The notes beneath the pieces were generated by a model. It saw only the letters and a program-made list of their open reading frames with translations, was not told the DNA's origin and ran no database searches. DNA of 27,981 bases from JBAYJY01 sp041664945 (GTDB lineage: Bacteria; UBP15; UBA6099): positions 1 through 27,981 of the forward strand of contig JBAYJY010000046.1 in assembly GCA_041664945.1 (NCBI GenBank), in the 5' to 3' direction. The translations under genes and the position numbers were made by a program. Shown here piece after piece: positions 13,460 to 21,242 of this stretch. Each line of letters opens with the position of its first letter. The first letter of the stretch is position 1.

Positions 13460-14872
13460 TTAATCTTTGTCTTCTTTCGGGGGAGAGCCGAGGCGAGTGA
13501 CGTTTTCGGGGGAGACCAGTTCGTCGAATTGGGAGCCGGAAAGCAACCCGCGCTCTATGGCGAGATCGCGGACGCTCCGGCCGGTTTCGCGGGCGGCGGA
13601 AGCGATCTCCTGCGCCGCTTCGTAGCCGATCGTCTCCACGAGCGCCGTCACGCTCGCCGTCGAGTTGTCGACATTTCGGCGGCAGCGTTCCTCGTCCGCC
13701 TCGATGCCTTCAACGCAGTGGCGGCGGAACAAGTCGCACGAGTTCGCAAGCAGATCGAGGCTGACTAAAAGCGCGTCTGCGATAACCGGCATATAGGCGT
13801 TAAGCTCGAGGCTGCCGGAAGAACAAGCGTTCGCGATCATCGAGTCGTAAGACATCACCACCATTGCGGCCTGAGAGACCGCTTCGGGGATGACGGGATT
13901 CACCTTGCCGGGCATGATCGAGGAGCCCGCCTGTCGCGCCGGTAGCCTGATTTCACCGATCCCGGCGTGCGGGCCTGACGACAGAAACCGCAGGTCGCCG
14001 GCGATCTTCATCAAGTTAGTAGCGCAGGCCTTAAGGATACCGCTCACTTCGACGAACGCATCGGTGTTCTGAGTCGCCTCGAAGAGATTCTCCGCGCGGG
14101 CGAGGCCGAGTCCGGTGACCTCGCGGAGCTTTTCGGAAACCAGAAATATATACTTTCGCGGGGCGGCCAGACCGGTTCCGATGGCGGTTCCGCCGAGATT
14201 CACCACGCGAAGCCGTTCCTCGCATTTGTAGATGCGCCAGCGGTCGCGGCTGAAGGCCTCGGCGTAAGCGCCCATCTCGCGTCCGAGCGTCGTAAGGGCC
14301 GCGTCCTGCATCTCAGTGCGGCCGATCTTAACGATGTGGGCGAATTCCTTTTCCTTGCGTTGAAACGCCTCTACGAGGGCCGCTATCTGCGTTTCGAGGC
14401 GCCGCAGCATCTTTATGGCCGCCACGCGCAACGCGGTCGGATAAGTGTCGTTAGTGGATTGGTGGAGATTGACGTCTTCGAGAGGGCTGACCGTTGCGTA
14501 GTCGCCGAGCGGGCGGCCGAGAATCTGGAGCGCGCGGTTGGCGACGACCTCGTTCACATTCATGTTGGTGGATGTGCCGGCGCCGCCCTGAAAGGAGTCG
14601 ACGACGATGTGGGCGTCGAGCAGGCCTTCCATCAGCTCGGAGCAGGCGGCTTCGATAGCGTCTGCTTTCGGGCCGGTCAGGAATCCGAGTTCGCGGTTAG
14701 TCAGGGCGCAGGCGAGTTTCACCGCGCCGTAAGCGTGGATCAGTTCGCGGTGCACGGGCCTGTGCGAGATCGGAAAATTATCGAGCGCGCGCTCGGAGTA
14801 AATCCCGTGCAGCGCCTCCGCCGGAACATTCACCTGACCCAGCAAATCATTTTCAATCCGGTAACTCGACAT
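13460..14872 (-). CDS. aspA: Aspartate ammonia-lyase
   Basis: A 470-aa member of the fumarase/aspartase superfamily, predicted to convert L-aspartate reversibly to fumarate and ammonia. Signatures: start RIENDLLGQVNVPAEALHG, GGAGTSTNMNVNEVVANRA at 96-114, HQSTNDTYPTA at 137-147, GRTEMQDA near 184 and the superfamily motif GSSIMPGKVNP at 316-326 that holds the catalytic Ser. The C-terminal part (VEGIEADEERC) favours aspartase over class II fumarase, though these are close relatives. The length is normal for AspA. It is a single-gene unit: no ribosome-binding site precedes the ATG and the -10 box is placed so that transcription begins at the ATG. It could feed fumarate to fermentation or nitrogen metabolism. 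Confidence 0.85.
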   Translation of the reverse strand: MSSYRIENDLLGQVNVPAEALHGIYSERALDNFPISHRPVHRELIHAYGAVKLACALTNRELGFLTGPKADAIEAACSELMEGLLDAHIVVDSFQGGAGTSTNMNVNEVVANRALQILGRPLGDYATVSPLEDVNLHQSTNDTYPTALRVAAIKMLRRLETQIAALVEAFQRKEKEFAHIVKIGRTEMQDAALTTLGREMGAYAEAFSRDRWRIYKCEERLRVVNLGGTAIGTGLAAPRKYIFLVSEKLREVTGLGLARAENLFEATQNTDAFVEVSGILKACATNLMKIAGDLRFLSSGPHAGIGEIRLPARQAGSSIMPGKVNPVIPEAVSQAAMVVMSYDSMIANACSSGSLELNAYMPVIADALLVSLDLLANSCDLFRRHCVEGIEADEERCRRNVDNSTASVTALVETIGYEAAQEIASAARETGRSVRDLAIERGLLSGSQFDELVSPENVTRLGSPPKEDKD

Positions 14873-14878
14873 GGGTTA

Positions 14879-14907
14879 ATTATATTGGTTTATTTTAGGA
14901 AGGTCCA
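14879..14907 (-). promoter_or_regulatory. aspA promoter predicting a leaderless mRNA
   Basis: Minus strand: -35 TGGACC (14902-14907), 17-base spacer, -10 TATAAT (14879-14884). Only six bases separate the -10 box from the A of the aspA ATG (14872), which is where transcription should begin. An alternative promoter, TTGCTA (14943-14948), 18 bases, TACTAT (14919-14924), would give a longer leader. Confidence 0.5.
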
Positions 14908-14990
14908 TTCTAAATGTAATAGTATTTGAACAGAAATAATTTTAGCAACATTTTTGCCGGCTGAAACTTGATATCGTGTGACGGAGAGGA

Positions 14991-15092
14991 CGTCGTTGCG
15001 AGGAAGCCTTATTAGGCTGACGAAGCAATCCCAGACATGGAGATAGGAATTGAGTTTGGGGTTGCTTCGGCGCTTCGCTTCTCGCAATGACG
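14991..15092. repeat. Hairpin (MITE/REP-like) element, copy 1
   Basis: About 102 bases with complementary ends: the left arm (CGTCGTTGCGAGGAAGCC... GACGAAGCAATCCC) pairs with the right arm (GGGGTTGCTTCGGCG... CTCGCAATGACG). It can fold into a long hairpin. Its right 59 bases (15034-15092) recur at 16029-16087. Elements reading GTCATTGCGAG...GAAGCAATC are widespread in many bacterial genomes as non-coding repeats. No target-site duplication was seen. Confidence 0.7.
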
Positions 15093-15188
15093 CATTACGA
15101 GTATTGGGCGCTCAGAATGCCGCTTTCTTGGTTGGCAAAACGTATACTGGATTTATTTTTGATTAATAAATAAATTTGGAGGCGGATT

Positions 15189-15926
15189 ATGAAAAAGAAA
15201 AATCGACCAGAACAAGAATTTGAAGATGATGGGATGCCATCAACAATAGACTTCGAATATTTACTTACAAATATGATGGGAGGAAAAAGATGTCATGGGT
15301 CTGCAGGACACCATGACTTGAATGCTTGGAAGGAAGTAGTGGGAAAAATATTCAAATCTTTAAAAAAGCATATCTCTTACAATGTTGAATCAACAGACAA
15401 TTTTCATAAAAAAGAAATGCTTCAGGAATGCAAAAGGGCATTGGAAAATATTTCAGAGGCAGAAATTGTTCATCATGTTAATGAGGCGGCGATTATCAGA
15501 TTGACTTACTTGGCATTTTTGTTGCTGGGACAACAACCGGATAATAAGGACAAAAATATATTGAATAGGGCGGAGCATTACAAACTCGATAAATTTAGAA
15601 AAATTACATGCTCTCAAACAAATGATCAGAAAATACAATTATTTTTATTTTTGATAACAGAAAAGCCGTACATTAATAAGTATAAAGAAAGCAAATATTT
15701 TATAGGGTTCAACAAGAAATATTGTGAGGGTCTTTGTTGTGACGATAATGAAAGCAATTTTGAACAAATTAGCAGGAGTCGCAATATTATATCTAATTCG
15801 AAATCCGAACTTCGTAGAAGGTATGTAGATATATTCCATGGTGATAGCTATAAATTTCTCGAATGGCTAAAGAAGGAGTTTAAGGATGTCTATAAAGATA
15901 TTGCCGAAGACATGGTTTGTTTATAA
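15189..15926 (+). CDS. Unknown AT-rich protein between hairpin repeats
   Basis: A 245-aa protein on the plus strand, opposite to nearly all neighbours. I do not recognise a family. It is rich in Lys, Glu, Asn and Ile, seems mostly alpha-helical, and has no signal peptide; one short hydrophobic stretch (RLTYLAFLLLG near residue 104) is too weak to be a clear membrane segment. A small Cys/His set (KRCHGSAGHH near 33, YCEGLCCDD near 178) might bind a metal. GGAGG lies seven bases before the ATG, so it looks expressed. Base composition is unlike its neighbours: 15 G+C in the 60 bases at 15361-15420, against 39 of 60 at 16561-16620 in ldh. With the flanking repeats this suggests acquisition by transfer. 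Confidence 0.7.
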   Translation: MKKKNRPEQEFEDDGMPSTIDFEYLLTNMMGGKRCHGSAGHHDLNAWKEVVGKIFKSLKKHISYNVESTDNFHKKEMLQECKRALENISEAEIVHHVNEAAIIRLTYLAFLLLGQQPDNKDKNILNRAEHYKLDKFRKITCSQTNDQKIQLFLFLITEKPYINKYKESKYFIGFNKKYCEGLCCDDNESNFEQISRSRNIISNSKSELRRRYVDIFHGDSYKFLEWLKKEFKDVYKDIAEDMVCL

Positions 15927-16028
15927 AAACCAGCATTAAGCAAGGAAATCGAAACGCCAAATAATCATCTCGCTTCGCTTTCGGGCAACAGGAGACGGTG
16001 TTTCAGGCCGTCATGGATATCGCGCCCG

Positions 16029-16087
16029 GACATGGAGATAGGAATAGAGTTTGGGGTTGCTTCGGCGCTTCGCTTCTCGCAATGACG
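16029..16087. repeat. Hairpin element, partial copy 2
   Basis: Fifty-nine bases identical to 15034-15092 except one substitution, in the same orientation. The left arm of the element is not recognisable here; upstream (15968-15988) only a scrambled CTCGCTTCGCTTTCGGGCAA remains. It lies on the far side of the AT-rich gene from copy 1. Confidence 0.75.
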
Positions 16088-16133
16088 GCACTTTCGTTTT
16101 ATATATCACAAAACGTCAATGTTGAAAAACGGA

Positions 16134-17060
16134 TTAATCCTTGGCTAAATCCAGCAGGATGTTTTTGAGGACGGCGGCGGAGTTGCGAAAACTGTCCTGT
16201 TCGCAGGAGTGGAGGGCGACTTTGATTTTGCGCACGATGCCCGCGCGGCCGATGACGGCGGGGATGCTGAGGCAGACGTCAGAAATGCCGTAGTAATCCT
16301 GAAGCAGGCAGGATACCGGATAGATATCGTTGCCGTCGCGAAGGATGGACTCGCAGAGTCGCGCGACGGCGAGGCCGATGGCGTAGTAGGTGGCGCCTTT
16401 TTTCGCGATTATTTCGTACGCCGCGTTTTTGACCTTGTCGGCGATGGCGATCATTTCGTTTTCGTCGAAATCGGGCAGCGTTTTAATGTTGACGCCGCCG
16501 ATGGAGGCGCCGCTCCAGACGGGGAACTCGGAGTCGCCGTGCTCGCCGAGAATGTATGCGTGCACGCTCGACGGGTTGACCTTGAAGCGGCGGCCGAGCA
16601 GGAATCTGAATCGGGCGGAGTCGAGAGTCGTGCCGGTTCCGAACACGCGCGATTCCGGAAAACCCGAGTAATTGATGGCGAGATGGGTCAGAATGTCCAC
16701 CGGATTGGTTACGACGATGATGACGGAATCGGGCGCCGCTGCCGCAACTTGGGGGATCATATTTTTGAATATGGCGGCGTTTTTCCTGACGAGGTCGAGG
16801 CGCGTTTCGCCTGGTTTCTGAGCGGAGCCGGCGCAAACGACGACGATATTCGAGCCCTCGCAGGCGGCGTAATCGTTCGAAAAAGTTATTCTTGCGCCCG
16901 GCGCGAACTGGATTCCGTGAAGGAGGTCCATCGCCTCGCCTTCGGCTTTATCGCCGCGAGTGTCGATGAGCATGATCTCCGAGCCGATGTTTCGCGTCAT
17001 CAGCGCGAAGGCTGTTGTCGAGCCGACAAAGCCCGCTCCGAGAATTGCGATCTTATCCAT
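16134..17060 (-). CDS. ldh: L-lactate dehydrogenase
   Basis: A 308-aa NAD-dependent enzyme that interconverts pyruvate and L-lactate, regenerating NAD+ in fermentation. Residues: nucleotide-binding GAGFVG at 8-13, Asp33 (LIDTR) for NAD, the substrate loop AQKPGETR with Gln81 (the position that is Arg in malate dehydrogenases) and Arg87, TTLDSAR with Asp147 and Arg150, and the catalytic His174 in GEHGDS. The Gln at 81 decides for lactate over malate. The ATG at 17060 is preceded by GGGAGGCG; a longer frame upstream is not needed. It starts 40 bases after ligA stops, so the two may share a transcript. It is the main sign of lactate fermentation in the window. Confidence 0.9.
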   Translation of the reverse strand: MDKIAILGAGFVGSTTAFALMTRNIGSEIMLIDTRGDKAEGEAMDLLHGIQFAPGARITFSNDYAACEGSNIVVVCAGSAQKPGETRLDLVRKNAAIFKNMIPQVAAAAPDSVIIVVTNPVDILTHLAINYSGFPESRVFGTGTTLDSARFRFLLGRRFKVNPSSVHAYILGEHGDSEFPVWSGASIGGVNIKTLPDFDENEMIAIADKVKNAAYEIIAKKGATYYAIGLAVARLCESILRDGNDIYPVSCLLQDYYGISDVCLSIPAVIGRAGIVRKIKVALHSCEQDSFRNSAAVLKNILLDLAKD

Positions 17061-17100
17061 TAAAACGCCTCCCGTTTTCCCGCAGCTATATAACACGACA

Positions 17101-19137
17101 TCAGGAATCTTTGTTCAAGAGGGCGGCGAGCTCGGATTCGCCGATGATTGCGACGCCGAGTTTTTCGGCGTTGTCTCGTTTCGAGCCGGGGTCTTCGCCG
17201 CAGACGAGGTAGCTGGTTTTTTTCGAGACGCCGGAAGAGACGCGGCCGCCTGCGGTTTCGATGTCGCGCTTGATCTCATCCCGCGGGCGGGAGAGGGAGC
17301 CGGTGATGACGAATGTCAACCCGTCGAGCGGTCGCGGGCCAGCCGCGCGCATTTCCTGTTTCATATTCAGGCCTGCGGCGCGAAGCTTTTCGACAACCGC
17401 TTTAACGCTTTCCTGAGCGAAGAATTCGAGAATGCTGGCGGCGACGGTCGGGCCGACGTCGGTCACGCCGGTGAGTTGTTCTTCGGTGGCGTCGGCGAGC
17501 GCGTCGAGAGAGCCGAAAGCGTCGGCGAGAAGCTGGCCTGTGCGCTGTCCGACGTGTCGGATGCCGAGCGCGAAGATCAGCCGTCCGAGAGGAGCCTTTT
17601 TGCTGCGCTCCAGACCGGCGACGGCGTTTTCAGCCGACTTGTCGGCCATGCGGTCGAGCGCGGCGAATTGTTCTTTCGTCAGCGAATAGAGGTCTCCGAA
17701 ATCGTGGACGAGGCCGTTGTCCACGAGTTGGTTGATGAGGCTCGGGCCGAGGTTTTCGATGTCGAGCGCCTGACGCGAGCAGAAATGGGCGAGCCGTTCG
17801 CGGAGCTGGGCGTCGCAGAATGCGTTAGGGCATCGCGAGTCGACTTCGCCCTCGGCGCGAACGGCGGCGGCGCCGCATACCGGGCAATTTTCAGGAAAAA
17901 CGAACGGCGGTTCTTCGCCCGCGCGCTTTTCCTTGAGAACGCTGATGATTTGCGGAATGATTTCGCCGGCTTTGCGCACGAGAACGGTGTCGCCGACGCG
18001 GATGTCGAGGCGCCGGATTTCGTCTTCGTTGTGGAGCGTGGCGCGTTTGACGATAGTGCCGGAGAGCTGTATCGGTTCGAGGTTGGCGACCGGAGTGAGT
18101 TTTCCGGTGCGGCCGACCTGAATTTCAATGCTCGCGACAGTTGTGGGTTTCTGTTCGGGCGGATATTTGAAAGCGATGGCGAAGCGCGGGTGGTGGCTTG
18201 TTGCGCCGATCGAGCGTTGCTGCACGAGGCTGTCGACTTTAATCACCATGCCGTCTGTTTCATAGTCGAGTTCGCTGCGTTTGGAGTCCCAATCGCCGAT
18301 GTGCGCGACGAGCGCGTCGAGAGAGGCGAGGCGCTTGAAGTGGGGCTCGACGGGGAGGCCGAACGAGCGAATTTGTTCGAGGCAGTCGAAATGGGTTCGA
18401 GGCATGAGGCCTTCGCGGCGGCGGAGCCAATAGAGAAAAATGCTGAGCGGACGTTGCGCTGCGGCGGCCGGATCGAGGAGCTTGAGCGAGCCGGCGGTTG
18501 CGTTGCGCGGGTTAGCGAACAACTGTTCTCCGGCGGCGGCGCGCTCCTCGTTCATCTTGTCGAAATCGGGGCGCGACATATACGCCTCGCCGCGGACTTC
18601 GAGTTCATCGCCGGGTTCGAAGACGCCGTTGAGGCGCAGAGGAAACGAGCGGATGGTTTTCACATTTTCGGTTATATCGTCGCCTTTGCGGCCGTCGCCG
18701 CGGGTGGCGGCGCGCAGGAGCGTTCCGCCGCGGTAGATTATCGACACGCTCACGCCGTCGATCTTCAGTTCGGCGATGTAATCGATCTGTTCGTTCGCCG
18801 GGAGCGCCTTGCGGACGCGCTGGTCGAATTCTGACAGGTCTTCGATGTTGTACGAGTTGTCGAGCGAGAGCATCGGCGCCTCGTGGACGACTTGCCTGAA
18901 GCCGTCGATCGGCGCGCCGCCGACCTTTTGTGTCGGCGAGTCGGGCGTGGCCAGCTCAGGGTGCGCCGCCTCAAGTTCCTTCAGGCGCGAGAAAAGCCGG
19001 TCGTAATCGAAGTCGCTGATTGTCGGCGCCGCGTCTATGTAGTAACGCCGGTTATGTTCTTCAATTTCCCTGCGCAGCGCAATAACTTCCTGCTTCGGGT
19101 CCACCGGCTCTTCCTGAAAAAAAGAAATCTGCGTCAT
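17101..19137 (-). CDS. ligA: NAD-dependent DNA ligase
   Basis: A 678-aa bacterial replicative DNA ligase that seals nicks using NAD+. Order: Ia domain with YYIDAAPTISDFDYD near 32-46; adenylation domain with the active-site Lys125 in AELKIDG and RGDGRKGDDITENV; OB fold (VGRTGKLTPVANLEP, RATLHNEDEI); a Cys4 zinc site (CPVCG ... RCPNAFC near 410-432); helix-hairpin-helix repeats (KKAPLGRLIFALGIRHVG, then VTDVGPTVAASI); and a C-terminal BRCT domain (LTFVITGSLSRPRDEI). The length is typical and no defects are seen. The ribosome-binding site is weak. Essential and usually single copy. Confidence 0.96.
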   Translation of the reverse strand: MTQISFFQEEPVDPKQEVIALRREIEEHNRRYYIDAAPTISDFDYDRLFSRLKELEAAHPELATPDSPTQKVGGAPIDGFRQVVHEAPMLSLDNSYNIEDLSEFDQRVRKALPANEQIDYIAELKIDGVSVSIIYRGGTLLRAATRGDGRKGDDITENVKTIRSFPLRLNGVFEPGDELEVRGEAYMSRPDFDKMNEERAAAGEQLFANPRNATAGSLKLLDPAAAAQRPLSIFLYWLRRREGLMPRTHFDCLEQIRSFGLPVEPHFKRLASLDALVAHIGDWDSKRSELDYETDGMVIKVDSLVQQRSIGATSHHPRFAIAFKYPPEQKPTTVASIEIQVGRTGKLTPVANLEPIQLSGTIVKRATLHNEDEIRRLDIRVGDTVLVRKAGEIIPQIISVLKEKRAGEEPPFVFPENCPVCGAAAVRAEGEVDSRCPNAFCDAQLRERLAHFCSRQALDIENLGPSLINQLVDNGLVHDFGDLYSLTKEQFAALDRMADKSAENAVAGLERSKKAPLGRLIFALGIRHVGQRTGQLLADAFGSLDALADATEEQLTGVTDVGPTVAASILEFFAQESVKAVVEKLRAAGLNMKQEMRAAGPRPLDGLTFVITGSLSRPRDEIKRDIETAGGRVSSGVSKKTSYLVCGEDPGSKRDNAEKLGVAIIGESELAALLNKDS

Positions 19138-19216
19138 CTTATGGTTAACTGCTTTCTTAATTCTTTGTTTGTTCGTTCTTTCCCTGTTTGCAAACTATCA
19201 ATCTCCAGCTACCGTT

Positions 19217-19945
19217 TTATCCCTTGTCATCCGGATGCACGAACGGTTTTTTGTCTATCGTGATTCCGAAAATGCGGCCGATGTAAGAGAGTTCGCGCTC
19301 GTGAAGGGCGAGCCTGAAGGATGCGAGCATAGTTCTGTGGCGCCTGAAAGTGTAATAAGTCTGAGCTGCGAGATCAATCAGGTCGCTGTTGCGTATGACG
19401 GCGCGCGGGATCAGGCGAATCATGTCCTCCAGATTCATTTTGACATATTTTATAACGAGTTCGCCGAAGTAGAAACATTCATAGGAGATATCGAACTGCC
19501 TTTCGTGCTGAGCAGGTGTTGAGGTTTTGCGGCACAGGTCGAAATAAGTTTCTTCGCCGATGCAGTCCGGGAGCGGCCCGCGCGAGCATAACTCGCGGGC
19601 GAAACCGCGGTTCAAGGCGTCGGTCATGTTATCGAGTTCGGTGACCTGATTCATGACGCGTACAGTGTCAGGCAAGACGATAAAGCGCATAAAGCGCGAG
19701 TTGACGATACGCGAGTAAGCGCGGTTGCGCGGCGTGAATCGGGCGCGGCGGTCCGGGGGCGGATAGAGGAGTCCGAAGAAGTAATCGTGGAGATCGGAAT
19801 ATTGCGAGAAGTCGCAGTAAGTCGCTTCGAGGCGGCGGCGTTGATAGTCATAAATTAGAGCCTCGGCGTTCAGCAAACAGTCGGACGCGACGGCGGCCGC
19901 TTGTGAAGTGGCGTTTTGACCTGGAGATAAAGGCGTTTGTTCCAA
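19217..19945 (-). CDS. Unknown protein resembling the FFLEELY-motif family
   Basis: A 242-aa cytoplasmic-looking protein with no signal peptide or membrane segment. The pattern YDYQRRRLEATYCDFSQY, then HDYFFGLLYPPPD near residue 60, then TDALNRGFARELC, resembles the poorly studied FFLEELY-motif proteins, in which a WQ..RL..TY.DL helix is followed by FFLEELYGP. Function unknown. The start is uncertain: I favour TTG at 19945 since GGAG lies seven bases before it; a GTG at 19981 touches the edge of a palindromic repeat and has no ribosome-binding site. It is 79 bases upstream of ligA on the same strand. Confidence 0.6.
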   Translation of the reverse strand: MEQTPLSPGQNATSQAAAVASDCLLNAEALIYDYQRRRLEATYCDFSQYSDLHDYFFGLLYPPPDRRARFTPRNRAYSRIVNSRFMRFIVLPDTVRVMNQVTELDNMTDALNRGFARELCSRGPLPDCIGEETYFDLCRKTSTPAQHERQFDISYECFYFGELVIKYVKMNLEDMIRLIPRAVIRNSDLIDLAAQTYYTFRRHRTMLASFRLALHERELSYIGRIFGITIDKKPFVHPDDKG

Positions 19946-19981
19946 ACAGGCGCTCCGTACTGCGCGGTTATTTACAAACAC

Positions 19982-20012
19982 ACGTAGGGCGCGGCATGCA
20001 GCGCCCCTACGT
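19982..20012. repeat. Palindromic REP-like repeat
   Basis: A 31-base near-perfect palindrome: ACGTAGGGCGC pairs with GCGCCCCTACGT (one bulged base). Repeats of the TAGGGGCGC...GCGCCCCTA type are common intergenic elements in many genomes. There is no T run after it on either strand, so it is not a clear terminator. Confidence 0.6.
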
Positions 20013-20040
20013 CATAATTTCACCGCAACCTGACATTTAA

Positions 20041-20463
20041 TTATCGCTTATTTCCGGATCTTTTATCCAATGTTCTCTGGATTTTTCTTATTGATTTTTC
20101 CGGCGATTTCAGGTCATGTTCCCAGATTCTCAGGGCCGACCATCCGTCCCGGCGCAGCTCCGCGCGGATTTTCCTGTCTCTGGCGACGTTTCTTGCAATT
20201 TTCGCGGTCCAGTATTCCTGATTGGATGCCGGACGCCGCAAGTGTTTCGGGCATCCGTGCCAGAAGCAACTGTCTATGAAAACTGCGATTTTTTCTTTCC
20301 TGAAGATGAGATCGGGCGAGCCCTTGACGTTTTCGGGGTGTTTTTTGTAATTCCTGATTCCGGCCTGATTCAGGAGCGCGAAGAATTTATTTTCCAGACC
20401 GGTGTTTTTGCTTTTGACGGCGAACATAATCCGGGATCTTGTCTCGCGGTCGAAAGTGTCCAT
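20041..20463 (-). CDS. vsr: Very short patch repair endonuclease Vsr
   Basis: A 140-aa endonuclease that nicks DNA at T:G mismatches arising from deamination of 5-methylcytosine. Recognised features: RIMFAVKSKNTGLE at the N-terminus, GSPDLIF with Asp51, FIDSCFWHGCPKH with Cys66, His69 and Cys71, the WTAKIARNVARD segment with Asp96, and GWSALRIWEHDL near 107. Asp51 and His69 are at the same positions as the catalytic residues of E. coli Vsr. It follows the restriction endonuclease gene by ten bases and the methyltransferase, the usual company of vsr. It protects the host from mutation caused by that methyltransferase. Confidence 0.93.
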   Translation of the reverse strand: MDTFDRETRSRIMFAVKSKNTGLENKFFALLNQAGIRNYKKHPENVKGSPDLIFRKEKIAVFIDSCFWHGCPKHLRRPASNQEYWTAKIARNVARDRKIRAELRRDGWSALRIWEHDLKSPEKSIRKIQRTLDKRSGNKR

Positions 20464-20473
20464 AAAAGTATTC

Positions 20474-21202
20474 TCACAAAACCTTCAGCCATGAATTATC
20501 GAAACCGATGGCGTCCAAAAGGCGGTCGCGATCAAGGAGCGGCGGCTTTTCGATTTTCAAAGCGAGGCGGTCTTCGGGCACTTTTTCAATTATGGTGAAC
20601 TGCGAGCCGTGCGGCTGCCAGGTGAAGCGGTGGCGTCTGTTTTCATCGAATCCTTCGAGGTTTTTGCTCTTGTTCCATTCCCAGGAGATTCTTTCCGGCT
20701 CGAATCTGATTGTTTCGAGTTCGAAAACGGCGACTTCGAGCAAATCTTCGGATTTAACGAGAACGACAGTTCGAAGATATTTAAAATTCTTTTTTATCGC
20801 GGAGACGCGTTCGTTCCAGATCGCCAGAACTTTTTCTCCTAAAAGCGACGGCTCCTGATTCAGGATGTCTCCGTCGCCGAATGAAAAGATAGGCGAGTTC
20901 CGGCCTGAGATGAGCCGGACGGTTTTCGCGGCGGAAGGGATTTTAACTTTAACTGTTTTGCAGCCCCACGCGCACTGTTCGAGCCGCACATCGTCCAGGC
21001 CGACATTCGAGTTTTCCCAATCCGCGCCGATGAGACGCGAGAAAATCTCCTCCCAGTCCTGACCTTCGAGCCGGGGCGACTGCCGAGTTGCGAGAAGAAA
21101 AACCAGTTCGCGGCCCAGCCTGACGGCGAAATGCGCCGGAAACTTATTCAAAGGGTAGGGCGGCTCATACTTCTGAACGTTTCTTAACTTTGGCTCAAGC
21201 AA
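20474..21202 (-). CDS. Predicted type II restriction endonuclease
   Basis: A 242-aa protein encoded between a C5-cytosine methyltransferase and vsr, the place where a restriction enzyme is expected. I see a possible nuclease core: DWENSNVGLDDVRLEQ with Asp70/Asp71, followed by AWGCKTVKVK with Lys82, reminiscent of PD-(D/E)xK enzymes although the canonical acidic residue before the Lys is not obvious. Length and operon form remind me of the NlaIV/NgoBV type (GGNNCC), but this is a guess. The start codon is TTG at 21202, with GAGG nine bases before it; no in-frame ATG fits. The stop is ten bases before vsr. It would cut unmodified foreign DNA. Confidence 0.6.
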   Translation of the reverse strand: MLEPKLRNVQKYEPPYPLNKFPAHFAVRLGRELVFLLATRQSPRLEGQDWEEIFSRLIGADWENSNVGLDDVRLEQCAWGCKTVKVKIPSAAKTVRLISGRNSPIFSFGDGDILNQEPSLLGEKVLAIWNERVSAIKKNFKYLRTVVLVKSEDLLEVAVFELETIRFEPERISWEWNKSKNLEGFDENRRHRFTWQPHGSQFTIIEKVPEDRLALKIEKPPLLDRDRLLDAIGFDNSWLKVL

Positions 21203-21242
21203 TATGTTTCGCCTCGTTTTATTAATACTGATGAACTTAAGA

